From: an uncultured Pseudomonadota bacterium
Lineage (GTDB): Bacteria > Pseudomonadota > Gammaproteobacteria > Steroidobacterales > Steroidobacteraceae
Assembly: GCA_903910215.1 (NCBI GenBank)
Contig: CAIVYV010000318.1
Location: 1 to 28,272, forward strand
DNA: 28,272 bases
Direction of reading: 5' to 3'
Below are positions 8,244 to 15,857 of the stretch, in pieces (position 1 is the first letter of the stretch; the number at the start of each line of letters is the position of its first letter). The position numbers and the translations under genes are program-made. The notes under the pieces were generated by a model. It was not told the DNA's origin, searched no databases, and saw only the letters and a program-made list of their open reading frames with translations.

Positions 8244-9662
8244 TTATCCTTGCAGTTCTCGATACAGGCGCAGATATTCGTACGCTGAGCTTTCCCAGCC
8301 GAAGTTTTGATTCATTGCCGTCATCATCATTTGGCGCCAGCGAGTCTTATCGCGATGCACGTGGACGACATGTTGAACAACATCCGACAAAGACGTGAAG
8401 TGCTCGTCGAACGTGAAGCCGGAGTGATGATCGACCGTATCGGCTAAGCCGCCGACGGATTGGACGACCGGCAAGGTCCCATAGCGTTTGGCGTAAAGCT
8501 GAGTCAGGCCGCAAGGTTCATGACGCGAGGGCATCAGCAAGGCATCGCCACCCGCCATGGACAAGTGGGCGAGCGGCTCGGAATAGCCGATATGGACACC
8601 GACCTGTCTCGGGAAGCGCTGCTGAAGTTGTCGGAACTGCCATTCCAAGTGACCATCACCGCTCCCGACCACCACGAGTTGGGCCCCCGCTGCGACGAGA
8701 GCCTCTGTCGCATCTACGACCATATCGAGACCTTTTTGCCAGTTCAGTCGACTGACAACGATGAAGACGGGTCCTGTGTTGTCATCCGCCAGCGAAAAAT
8801 GTTGACGAAGTCTCGCTTGGCAGACGATTTTGCCCGTCAAGTCGTCTTGATAATAAGTGGCGGGAAGATACGTATCGTGACGCGGATCCCATGTCCCGTA
8901 GTCAACACCATTGAGAATGCCAACTAACCGGTCCTCACGCGAGCGAACGACTGCATCAAGACCGCCGCCATGCTTTCCGCAACTGATTTCTTCTGCATAA
9001 GTCGGGCTGACCGTCGTGACGCGATGGGCAAGCAGCATGCCTGCCTTCAGAAAACACAGATCGCCAAAGAATTCGAGTGGGCCATACGGTGCTGCCAGCC
9101 AATGCGCGAGTCCGAGTCGCCCATAGTCATGAGGGGGGAATCGGCCCGGATAGTCGATGTTGTGGATCGTAAAGACGGTTTTGACGGGCGGCCATGTTTC
9201 AGTGAGATAGGCGTGAGCAAGTGCCGGGTGCCAATCGTGAATATGCAGTACATCGGGTCGCCATTGCCGATCCAGCTCGCCGGCGGCGAGCTTGGCCGCT
9301 ACCCAGCCCAGCATGGCGAAGCGCAGCAGATTGTCGTTCCAGTCGCCGCCGTGCGGGTGTGAGTAAGGATTGCCGGGGCGTTGGAACAGCGCAGGTGCAT
9401 CAATTACATAAACGGAGGTCTTGCGGCCCGGAAGAAAACCATACAAGACGCGCATCCACGCCGTGCCGAAGAGGCCGGCAGCTTCGTACACTGGACTGGC
9501 GTTTTCTAATGCGCTCGTGATTGCCGGAAATCCAGGAACAACGGTGCGTGCGTCGACACCGATTTGGGCGAGCGCCTCTGGCAGGGCCGCAGTGACGTCC
9601 GCAAGACCGCCGGTTTTCACCCACGGGAACAATTCAGTCGTGGCGTGGAGTACGCGAGTCAT
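8244..9662 (-). CDS. glgA: Glycogen synthase (ADP-glucose-dependent, GT5)
   Basis: This 472-residue enzyme transfers glucose from ADP-glucose to the non-reducing end of a growing alpha-1,4-glucan. The N-terminus carries the ADP-glucose-binding motif KTGGLADV starting at K16, matching K15 of E. coli GlgA. The C-terminal GT-B half has SRLNWQKGLD and the signature MPSRHEPCGLTQLYAKRYG, with the catalytic-site glutamate in HEPCG. Length is standard for bacterial GlgA. ATG 9662 overlaps the glgC stop as ATGA, a translationally coupled pair making the substrate and using it. Downstream, after 10 bases, come the coiled-coil protein and the adenylyl cyclase. No branching enzyme or glycogen phosphorylase gene is in the window. 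Confidence 0.97.
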   Translation of the reverse strand: MTRVLHATTELFPWVKTGGLADVTAALPEALAQIGVDARTVVPGFPAITSALENASPVYEAAGLFGTAWMRVLYGFLPGRKTSVYVIDAPALFQRPGNPYSHPHGGDWNDNLLRFAMLGWVAAKLAAGELDRQWRPDVLHIHDWHPALAHAYLTETWPPVKTVFTIHNIDYPGRFPPHDYGRLGLAHWLAAPYGPLEFFGDLCFLKAGMLLAHRVTTVSPTYAEEISCGKHGGGLDAVVRSREDRLVGILNGVDYGTWDPRHDTYLPATYYQDDLTGKIVCQARLRQHFSLADDNTGPVFIVVSRLNWQKGLDMVVDATEALVAAGAQLVVVGSGDGHLEWQFRQLQQRFPRQVGVHIGYSEPLAHLSMAGGDALLMPSRHEPCGLTQLYAKRYGTLPVVQSVGGLADTVDHHSGFTFDEHFTSLSDVVQHVVHVHRDKTRWRQMMMTAMNQNFGWESSAYEYLRLYRELQG

Positions 9663-10927
9663 GAGTCAATGCGATCAATCATCGATTGTGTAATCAAGGT
9701 GACGCCGTTGTCGTTGCGTACAAAGCGTCGGGCATCGTGCTCCGGGTCTTCACCGACCACGAGTTCGGGCGGCACTTGGCAGTCCCGGTCGACGACGACC
9801 TTATGCAGGCGAGCGCCGCGACCAATCTGCGCGCCGGGTAGCACGACGCCAAGTTCGACGATGGCATTGGAGTGTACGCGAACACCCGAGAACAGCAGCG
9901 AGCGCTCAACCGTGCCTGAAACGATGCATCCGCCGGAGACCAGCGATTCGATCGCGACACCGCGGCGCTCGTCCGAGTTATGTACGAATTTGGCTGGCGG
10001 TAACTGTGGCTGATAAGTCCAGATAGGCCATCGGTCATCGTATAAATTCAGCAAGGGGACGGTAGCCGTTAGATCAATGTTGGCGTCCCAATAAGAATCG
10101 AGCGTGCCGACGTCACGCCAATACGGTTCAGCATCCGTGCTGCGATTGACTGCGCTGCTCTCAAAGCGATGCGCTACCACCCGGCCTTCGCGAACGAGTC
10201 TGGGAATCAGGTCGCGACCGAAGTCGTGAGTCGACGCAGGATCCATCGCATCACGCTCAAGCTCGCTGAGCAGGAATGCGGTATCAAAAATATAGATACC
10301 CATCGAAGCCAGCGCGCGATCAGGGGAGTTCGGCAATGTTGGTGGGTCGTGCGGCTTCTCGACAAAATCGGTGACCACGTCATCGTCGCTCGCATGGAGA
10401 ATCCCAAATCCAGAGGCTTGTTCTTTAGGGACCTCGACACAAGCGACTGTGCATCCACGTCCATGTTCAACGTGATGCGCCAGCGCGATCGCATAGTTCA
10501 TTTTGTAGATGTGATCGCCAGCTAGGATTATGGTGTAGTCACAATTGAAACTTTTGATCACTTCCTGATTTTGATGAACAGCGTCAGCCGTTCCTTGATA
10601 CCAGACATCGCTGCCCATTCTTTGATTGGCAGGCAGAACCTGCACGAATTCATTGAGCTCGCCACGTAAGAAGCCCCAGGCCATCTGGATGTGCCTGATA
10701 AGACTATGACTCGTGTACTGAGTGAGTACCGCGATGCGCCTAACGCCGGAATTGACGGCGTTTGACAGCGCGAAGTCGATGATTCGGAATTTGCCGCCGA
10801 AGTGGACGGCTGGCTTGGAGCGTTTGGCAGTGAGGTCGAGCAGTCGACTGCCCCGACCACCGGCGAGCACGATCGCGGCGGCGCGGCGCGGCAGATCGAG
10901 GCTGGCCACGACATCGTTGCGAATCAC
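9659..10927 (-). CDS. glgC: Glucose-1-phosphate adenylyltransferase (ADP-glucose pyrophosphorylase)
   Basis: A 422-residue enzyme that makes ADP-glucose from glucose-1-phosphate and ATP, the committed step of bacterial glycogen synthesis. The nucleotide-binding loop is LAGGRGSRL at 21-29, followed by KRSKPAVHFGGKFRIIDFAL at 35-54. K38 matches the Lys39 of E. coli GlgC that takes part in fructose-1,6-bisphosphate activation. GTADAV and LAGDHIYKMNY mark the catalytic domain. A left-handed beta-helix-like C-terminal domain follows (about 300-400). The start is GTG 10927 with GGAGGG about eight bases upstream. It is the first gene of a tightly packed five-gene minus-strand operon, divergent from the aquaporin-CNB gene. 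Confidence 0.97.
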   Translation of the reverse strand: MIRNDVVASLDLPRRAAAIVLAGGRGSRLLDLTAKRSKPAVHFGGKFRIIDFALSNAVNSGVRRIAVLTQYTSHSLIRHIQMAWGFLRGELNEFVQVLPANQRMGSDVWYQGTADAVHQNQEVIKSFNCDYTIILAGDHIYKMNYAIALAHHVEHGRGCTVACVEVPKEQASGFGILHASDDDVVTDFVEKPHDPPTLPNSPDRALASMGIYIFDTAFLLSELERDAMDPASTHDFGRDLIPRLVREGRVVAHRFESSAVNRSTDAEPYWRDVGTLDSYWDANIDLTATVPLLNLYDDRWPIWTYQPQLPPAKFVHNSDERRGVAIESLVSGGCIVSGTVERSLLFSGVRVHSNAIVELGVVLPGAQIGRGARLHKVVVDRDCQVPPELVVGEDPEHDARRFVRNDNGVTLITQSMIDRIDS

Positions 10928-11043
10928 TGGAAAACCCTCCGCTCCATCTTTCTAGTTGAATTAATCTATTTTGGAGCGATGCTAGGAGGCCATATCCCGG
11001 CGGATTCTTCAACGGGGTCTGTTGCTCTGAGGATGACAATGCG
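10928..11043. promoter_or_regulatory. Divergent promoter region between glgC and the aquaporin-CNB gene
   Basis: These 116 bases must start transcription of the glgC operon (minus) and probably of the aquaporin gene (plus). The central part, around 10950-10975, is AT-rich compared with its surroundings. I find no pair of hexamers with good sigma-70 match and spacing, and no CRP-like TGTGA-N6-TCACA palindrome. A GGAGGG on the minus strand precedes GTG 10927, and GAGGA at 11029-11033 precedes ATG 11044 with spacing near 10. Confidence 0.5.
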
Positions 11044-12147
11044 ATGAAGCTGAATTGGTCCGAGTATCTGAGTGAGTTTTTCGGTACGGCGATCATGATG
11101 ACGATCGGTATCGGTGCGGTCGTGTTCATGTGGTCCGAGGGCAGCGTGATGACTGAGCTCATCCCCTCCGAGCCGTGGCGTCGATTGGCGACCGGCATCC
11201 TATTCGCTGGTGGCGGCACCATAGTGGTGTTGTCACCGTTGGGTCAGCGTAGTGGTGGGCATCTCAATCCTGCGATGACCTTCGCATTTTGGTTGCGCGG
11301 CAAGATCACCCATACGGACGCGGCGATGTATGCGTTCGCGCAAACCTTCGGTGCCGTGCTCGGCGTTCTGGTTGTCGGCGCTGTTGCAGGTGAGGCTGCC
11401 GCGACCGTGAATCTCGGCATGACGACACCGGGCGCTGGCTACTCTGCGACTGTCGCGTTGGCAGCCGAGCTGATTATTACTTTCTCATTGATATTTCTGG
11501 TGTTTTGGGCGGTCGATCGACGCTCCGTTGCGCGCTATACACCCTATCTAGCGGGGGTGTTGATCGCGGTGTTGGTGATGATCGAGGCGCCGATCTCCGG
11601 AACGAGTTTGAATCCGGCGAGAAGTCTCGCGCCGGCTGCGCTCATGGGGATGTTTGATCACCTGTGGTTGTACTTCGTGGGTCCGATGGCGGGTGCCGTG
11701 CTGGCGGTAGCGGTGTATCGCGGCATTGGTGGTGAGAAGACGGCGACGGGTTGTGCCAAGTTGCATCACACGGATCAATATCCTTGTCTCTTCGAAGGAT
11801 GCGGCTACCGACAGATCCCGGCAGGCACCGTATTGGTGCAAGAGGGTGCTGCGTCGGATCGCGCTTATGTGATCCGTCGCGGTCAGGCGGAGGTGCGAAA
11901 AGCGCAAAAAGACGGGAATTACGCGGTAATCGCTCAACTTGGCCCTGGCGATTGGGTCGGTGAGATGGGCTTGCTGCTCAACTTGCCGCGCTCGGCATCC
12001 GTTGTTGCCGTGGCGGATCTCGAGGTCGAGCCGATGACCCGAGAGAATTTTGAGCACCTCATTGGTGCGCATCCCGATGAAGCGCTACGACTGATGAAAC
12101 AGCTGGCAGGTCGGTTGCACCAAGCGGATCAGCGACACACGCTTTGA
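11044..12147 (+). CDS. Aquaporin fused to a C-terminal cyclic nucleotide-binding domain
   Basis: A 367-residue fusion. Residues 1-228 are a six-helix MIP channel with both signature loops, GGHLNPAMT (NPA at 75-77) and GTSLNPARS (NPA at 190-192). The residue after Arg193 is Ser rather than the Asp typical of glycerol facilitators, so a water-type aquaporin is more likely. Residues 256-360 are a CNB domain whose phosphate-binding cassette reads VGEMGLLLNLPRSASV (305-320), with the Glu and Arg needed for cAMP or cGMP. A linker at 229-255 contains C237, H241, H242, C248 and C253, a possible metal-binding cluster. The channel should sit in the inner membrane with the CNB domain in the cytoplasm. 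Nucleotide-gated water flux is an inference from architecture. The gene is monocistronic or first of the plus-strand series, divergent from glgC. Confidence 0.92.
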   Translation: MKLNWSEYLSEFFGTAIMMTIGIGAVVFMWSEGSVMTELIPSEPWRRLATGILFAGGGTIVVLSPLGQRSGGHLNPAMTFAFWLRGKITHTDAAMYAFAQTFGAVLGVLVVGAVAGEAAATVNLGMTTPGAGYSATVALAAELIITFSLIFLVFWAVDRRSVARYTPYLAGVLIAVLVMIEAPISGTSLNPARSLAPAALMGMFDHLWLYFVGPMAGAVLAVAVYRGIGGEKTATGCAKLHHTDQYPCLFEGCGYRQIPAGTVLVQEGAASDRAYVIRRGQAEVRKAQKDGNYAVIAQLGPGDWVGEMGLLLNLPRSASVVAVADLEVEPMTRENFEHLIGAHPDEALRLMKQLAGRLHQADQRHTL

Positions 12148-12341
12148 TTGCAAGACTCAATCTAAAAATACTCGTCGCGCACTTTCGTCATCAGAACTTA
12201 ACGTGCCCCCGCTTGTTTTCATTTCGGGAACGATCCATTCTGGATGGACAGACGCAGGGTCTACTGGCTCCGCGGTAACAACAACAACGACGAATGACCA
12301 GCCGACAAGAGCTGGCGCGACGTTCTGATTGGGGGGTTGAA
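12148..12341 (+). promoter_or_regulatory. 194-base leader upstream of the glycosidase gene
   Basis: A non-coding gap between the aquaporin-CNB stop and the glycosidase start, the longest gene-free stretch within the plus-strand series. It may hold a promoter for the downstream operon. A weak pair, TTGTTT followed after 17 bases by CATTCT (about 12213-12241), is the best I can see. A short perfect inverted repeat, ATCCA-TTC-TGGAT at about 12232-12244, overlaps it and could be an operator half-site or chance. No strong hairpin-plus-T-tract terminator is visible after the aquaporin gene. Confidence 0.35.
12331..12336 (+). promoter_or_regulatory. Ribosome binding site that sets the glycosidase start
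   Basis: A run of six G residues lies five bases before ATG 12342 and acts as a purine-rich Shine-Dalgarno. It supports this start over the in-frame ATG at 12294, which has no comparable site and adds 16 residues that do not look like family sequence. Confidence 0.6.
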
Positions 12342-15017
12342 ATGGGTAAAGCCAAGCAGACGGCCGAGCATGAGCGGCTGTCACAAGCCCGTGGCGGTTC
12401 GCCGTGGTATCGCTGGGGGCCATACCTAAGCGAGCGTTCCTGGGGAACGGTACGTGAGGACTACAGCGTCAACGGCGCTGCTTGGAATCACCTAACTCAC
12501 GACATGTCGCGTAGCAAGGCCTACCGCTGGGGCGAAGATGGTCTCGCTGGAGTGTCCGATCAGTACCAGTTGCTGTGCTTTTCTTTGGCGCTGTGGAACG
12601 GCCGCGACCCCATCTTGAAGGAGCGCCCGTTCGGTTTGATCCCAGCCGAAGGTAATCACGGTGAAGATCTCAAGGAGTACTACTTCTACATCGACAGTAC
12701 TCCGACTCATAGCTACATGAAGTACTTGTACAAGTACCCGCAAGCCGAGTACCCGTACGAGTGGTTGGTTCGAGAGAACGCAAGTCGACAGGGTCGCGGA
12801 CCGGAGTTCGAGTTGCTCGATACCGGTACCTTTGATGAAGATCGCTACTTTGACGTCTTCGTCGAGTACGCGAAAGAAGGTCCAGAAGATCTCTGTGTTC
12901 GAGTTGAAGTTTGCAATCGCGGGCCTGACGACTCGGAAATCCACCTGATTCCGCAACTGTGGTTCCGCAATATCTGGGGCTGGGGCGCGAACAAGAAACG
13001 TCCGCCCAACATCAAACTCGGCGCCAAGCGCGGCAAGCAAGTTCGCCTGGTTGCCGATGATAGTGAAGCTGATGGCCTCACCAATCTGCCGTTCAAATAT
13101 CAGCTCGGTAAGCGCTACCTGTCAGCCGAGGCTGAAGGCGACGCACTCTTCACCGATAACGAATCGAACGTCGAGCGTTTGTACGGTGTCATGCCGGAGA
13201 ACGGCCGACGTTTCTACAAAGATGCGTTTCATCGTCACATCATTCACGGTGAAACGGCCGCCACTAACCACGATCAGGAAGGCACGAAAGCCGGCATTCA
13301 CTATCGTCGTGTCGTCCCGGCACGCGGTTCCGTGGTGTTCCATTTCCGTTTGTCCGATGACGGCAATGCGTCACTGAGCGATGTCGACTCGGTGATCACT
13401 CGCGCGCGGCGTGAGGCGGATGAGTTCTATCAGACCATCCATCCGAAGGGCGCGACAGAGGACGAGTGCCGCATTCAGCGCCAGGCCTTTGCCGGCATGA
13501 TGTGGTCGAAGCAGAACTACATTTTCGACGTCGAACAGTGGTTGAAGGGTGACAACCCGAATCTGCCGCCGCCTGAGTCGCGCAATCACATTCGCAATCA
13601 GCATTGGCGCCATCTGAACTCGATGCGCGTGCTGTCGATGCCTGACAAATGGGAATACCCGTGGTTCGCCGCGTGGGACCTTGCATTCCACACCGTGGCA
13701 ATCGCGATCATCGATCCAGATTTCGCCAAACAGCAACTTTGGTTGATGTTGTTCGAGCAGTTCCAGCATCCGAACGGACAAATTCCCGCATACGAGTGGG
13801 AATTCTCCGATCTGAATCCGCCGGTCCATCCGTGGGCGGTCTGGCGCGTCTACAACATGGATCGCATTCGTTCCGGCACGGCGGATCGAGCCTTTCTCGA
13901 ACGCTGCTTCCACAAGTTGCTGATCAACTTCGCCTGGTGGATCAACAAGGTCGATAGTCGCGGCAATAACGTGTTCGAAGGTGGATTCCTGGGGCTCGAT
14001 AACATCACGTTGTTCGATCGCTCCGAGAAGCTGCCAGGCGGCGCGGTGTTGGAGCAGTCCGATGCGACCGGTTGGATGGGTCTGTTCTGTCTCAACATGA
14101 TGCGCATCGCGCTCGAGCTCGCAAAAGAGAACAAGACCTACGAGAGCCTCGCGACGAAGTTCTTCCAGCACTATGTCTACATCGGTGCGGCGATGAAGCG
14201 TCAGGGTGGACGTGATCACGATCTGTGGGACGACACCGATGGCTTCTTCTACGACGTGCTGCGTTATCCAGACGGTCACTACGAGAAGATCCGTGTTCGC
14301 TCCATGGTCGGGCTCATTCCGATGTATGCCGTGGAGCGTCTCGAGACCGATTGGCTGAAACAGTTCCCGGAGTTCAGCTCGAACCTCGACTGGTTCATGA
14401 ACAATCGCTCCGAGCTCGTCGGGCGCTGCATTTCGCGGATTCCCAATCCGGAAGGCGAGACGTTGGCGATGACCATCGTCGATCGTCAGCAGCTCGAGCG
14501 TATGCTGCAGTGGCTGTGCGATCCCGAAGAATTCATGTCGGATTACGGTCTGCGCAGTCTCTCGCGAGCGCATCTTGCTCATCCGTTCCGCTTGGGCGGA
14601 AACGAGGTGGGTTACGAGCCGGGCGAGGCGGATTGCAAGATCAAGGGCGGCAACTCGAACTGGCGTGGGCCGATTTGGTTCCCGACGGCTTTCCTCATGA
14701 TCGAGTCGCTGCGCAAGCTAGCCAAGGCTCACGGTAACGATCTGACGATCACTGATCGTTATGGCAAGACTTGGACGATCGACGATATCGCCCGCACGCA
14801 TGCCAATCGATTGATCGCCGTGTTTGCGCGCGATGCGAACGGTCGTCGACCCGAGTACGGCAATATCGAAAAGTTCCAGTCGGATCCGCACTGGCGCGAC
14901 TACCTCACTTTCCACGAGTACTTCCACGGCGATACGGGCGTGGGTCTCGGTGCATCCCACCAAACGGGTTGGACCGGCCTTGTCGCCTCGTTGATCGACG
15001 AATGGCGTTCCCACTGA
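12342..15017 (+). CDS. GH63 / MGH1-like glycoside hydrolase (glucosidase-type)
   Basis: An 891-residue protein without a signal peptide, so probably cytoplasmic. The N-terminal part (about 1-370) is a beta-sandwich-like region rich in Trp and Tyr. The rest is an (alpha/alpha)6-barrel of the clan GH-G type. The segment WFAAWDLAFHTVAIAIID near residue 445 holds the conserved Asp-bearing W-D of the active site, and GGNSNWRGPIWFPTAFLM near the C-terminus (about 768-785) is the other conserved substrate-pocket block. Family members include mannosyl-oligosaccharide glucosidases and bacterial mannosyl- or glucosylglycerate hydrolases. Which sugar this one cuts cannot be told. It is followed after 32 bases by a glucose 1-dehydrogenase, so release of free glucose is a reasonable guess. 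Start chosen at ATG 12342 because of its G-rich ribosome binding site. Confidence 0.87.
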   Translation: MGKAKQTAEHERLSQARGGSPWYRWGPYLSERSWGTVREDYSVNGAAWNHLTHDMSRSKAYRWGEDGLAGVSDQYQLLCFSLALWNGRDPILKERPFGLIPAEGNHGEDLKEYYFYIDSTPTHSYMKYLYKYPQAEYPYEWLVRENASRQGRGPEFELLDTGTFDEDRYFDVFVEYAKEGPEDLCVRVEVCNRGPDDSEIHLIPQLWFRNIWGWGANKKRPPNIKLGAKRGKQVRLVADDSEADGLTNLPFKYQLGKRYLSAEAEGDALFTDNESNVERLYGVMPENGRRFYKDAFHRHIIHGETAATNHDQEGTKAGIHYRRVVPARGSVVFHFRLSDDGNASLSDVDSVITRARREADEFYQTIHPKGATEDECRIQRQAFAGMMWSKQNYIFDVEQWLKGDNPNLPPPESRNHIRNQHWRHLNSMRVLSMPDKWEYPWFAAWDLAFHTVAIAIIDPDFAKQQLWLMLFEQFQHPNGQIPAYEWEFSDLNPPVHPWAVWRVYNMDRIRSGTADRAFLERCFHKLLINFAWWINKVDSRGNNVFEGGFLGLDNITLFDRSEKLPGGAVLEQSDATGWMGLFCLNMMRIALELAKENKTYESLATKFFQHYVYIGAAMKRQGGRDHDLWDDTDGFFYDVLRYPDGHYEKIRVRSMVGLIPMYAVERLETDWLKQFPEFSSNLDWFMNNRSELVGRCISRIPNPEGETLAMTIVDRQQLERMLQWLCDPEEFMSDYGLRSLSRAHLAHPFRLGGNEVGYEPGEADCKIKGGNSNWRGPIWFPTAFLMIESLRKLAKAHGNDLTITDRYGKTWTIDDIARTHANRLIAVFARDANGRRPEYGNIEKFQSDPHWRDYLTFHEYFHGDTGVGLGASHQTGWTGLVASLIDEWRSH

Positions 15018-15049
15018 TTTAGCTGCTCAGACAGCAGGAGTCACTTCTC

Positions 15050-15856
15050 ATGTCTTACCAACCTTTGAAAGGTCAGAAAGCGCTCGTTACGGGCGCGAGT
15101 TCCGGTATCGGTGCCGGTGTTGCCATGGCGCTCGGCCAAGCCGGTGCCGACGTTGTCGTGAACTACGCGGGCAATTCAGCGGGGACCATCCCTGTCATCG
15201 CGGCGATCGAAGCGGCTGGCGGACGCGCGATCGCGGTCCAGGCTGACGTTTCCGACGAAGCGCAAGTCGAAGCCATGTTCGACAAGATGATGGCGGAATT
15301 CGGCGGCGTCGACATTCTCGTGAATAACGCGGGTCTGCAACAAGACGCGGCGTTCCACGATATGACCCTGGCGCAGTGGAACAAGGTCATCAACGTCAAC
15401 CTGACGGGTATGTTCCTCTGCAGCCGTCGCGCCGTGCGCGAAATGATGAAGCGCGGTGTTCAGCCGGGTGGATCACCGGCTGCCGGCAAGATCATCTGCA
15501 TGTCTTCGGTGCACGAGGTCATTCCTTGGGCGGGTCACGTGAACTACGCGGCCTCGAAGGGTGGCGTGAAATTGTTCATGCAGAGTCTGTCGCAGGAAGT
15601 GGCGCCGCTGAAGATTCGCGTCAACTCCATCGGCCCGGGCGCCATCGCCACGCCGATCAATCGTCCGGCATGGGAGACACCCGAAGCGCTTGAGAAGTTG
15701 CTCGAGTTGATTCCGTACGGTCGTGTTGGTCAGCCGTCTGATATCGGCAAGGCTGCCGTTTGGTTGGCCTCCGATGATTCCGATTACGTCAACGGTCAGA
15801 CGATTTTCGTCTGCGGTGGCATGACGCTCTATCCGGAGTTTGCAGACGGCGGTTGA
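15050..15856 (+). CDS. Glucose 1-dehydrogenase (SDR family)
   Basis: A 268-residue classical short-chain dehydrogenase. The cofactor loop is TGASSGIG at 14-21, NNAG is at 92-95, and the catalytic residues are S152/S153, Y166 and K170. The segments MSSVHEVIPW (151-160), IGPGAIATPINRP and the C-terminal GGMTLYPEF closely match Bacillus glucose 1-dehydrogenase, which oxidises beta-D-glucose to glucono-1,5-lactone with NAD or NADP. The substrate call is therefore better than for an average SDR, though related sugars are possible. An AGGAG at 15036-15040 precedes ATG 15050. It ends one base before the flavoprotein gene, which suggests that NAD(P)H made here is used by the next enzyme. Confidence 0.85.
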   Translation: MSYQPLKGQKALVTGASSGIGAGVAMALGQAGADVVVNYAGNSAGTIPVIAAIEAAGGRAIAVQADVSDEAQVEAMFDKMMAEFGGVDILVNNAGLQQDAAFHDMTLAQWNKVINVNLTGMFLCSRRAVREMMKRGVQPGGSPAAGKIICMSSVHEVIPWAGHVNYAASKGGVKLFMQSLSQEVAPLKIRVNSIGPGAIATPINRPAWETPEALEKLLELIPYGRVGQPSDIGKAAVWLASDDSDYVNGQTIFVCGGMTLYPEFADGG

Positions 15857-15857
15857 G

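Larger units (their letters stand above)
4246..10927 (-). other. Probable operon: glgC - glgA - coiled coil - GAF cyclase - HD protein
   Basis: Five minus-strand genes with junctions of ATGA, 10 bases, GTGA and ATGA leave no room for internal promoters outside coding sequence. The arrangement implies co-expression of glycogen synthesis with cAMP synthesis and possibly cAMP breakdown. The operon ends against the convergent class III cyclase with a four-base overlap, and no terminator hairpin is visible there. Confidence 0.75.

Noticed and set aside
13371..14582. Long open frame on the minus strand (403 codons) inside the glycosidase gene
   Set aside because: It is fully antisense to a protein with clear GH63 motifs, has no recognisable domain and is explained by codon bias in a GC-rich gene.
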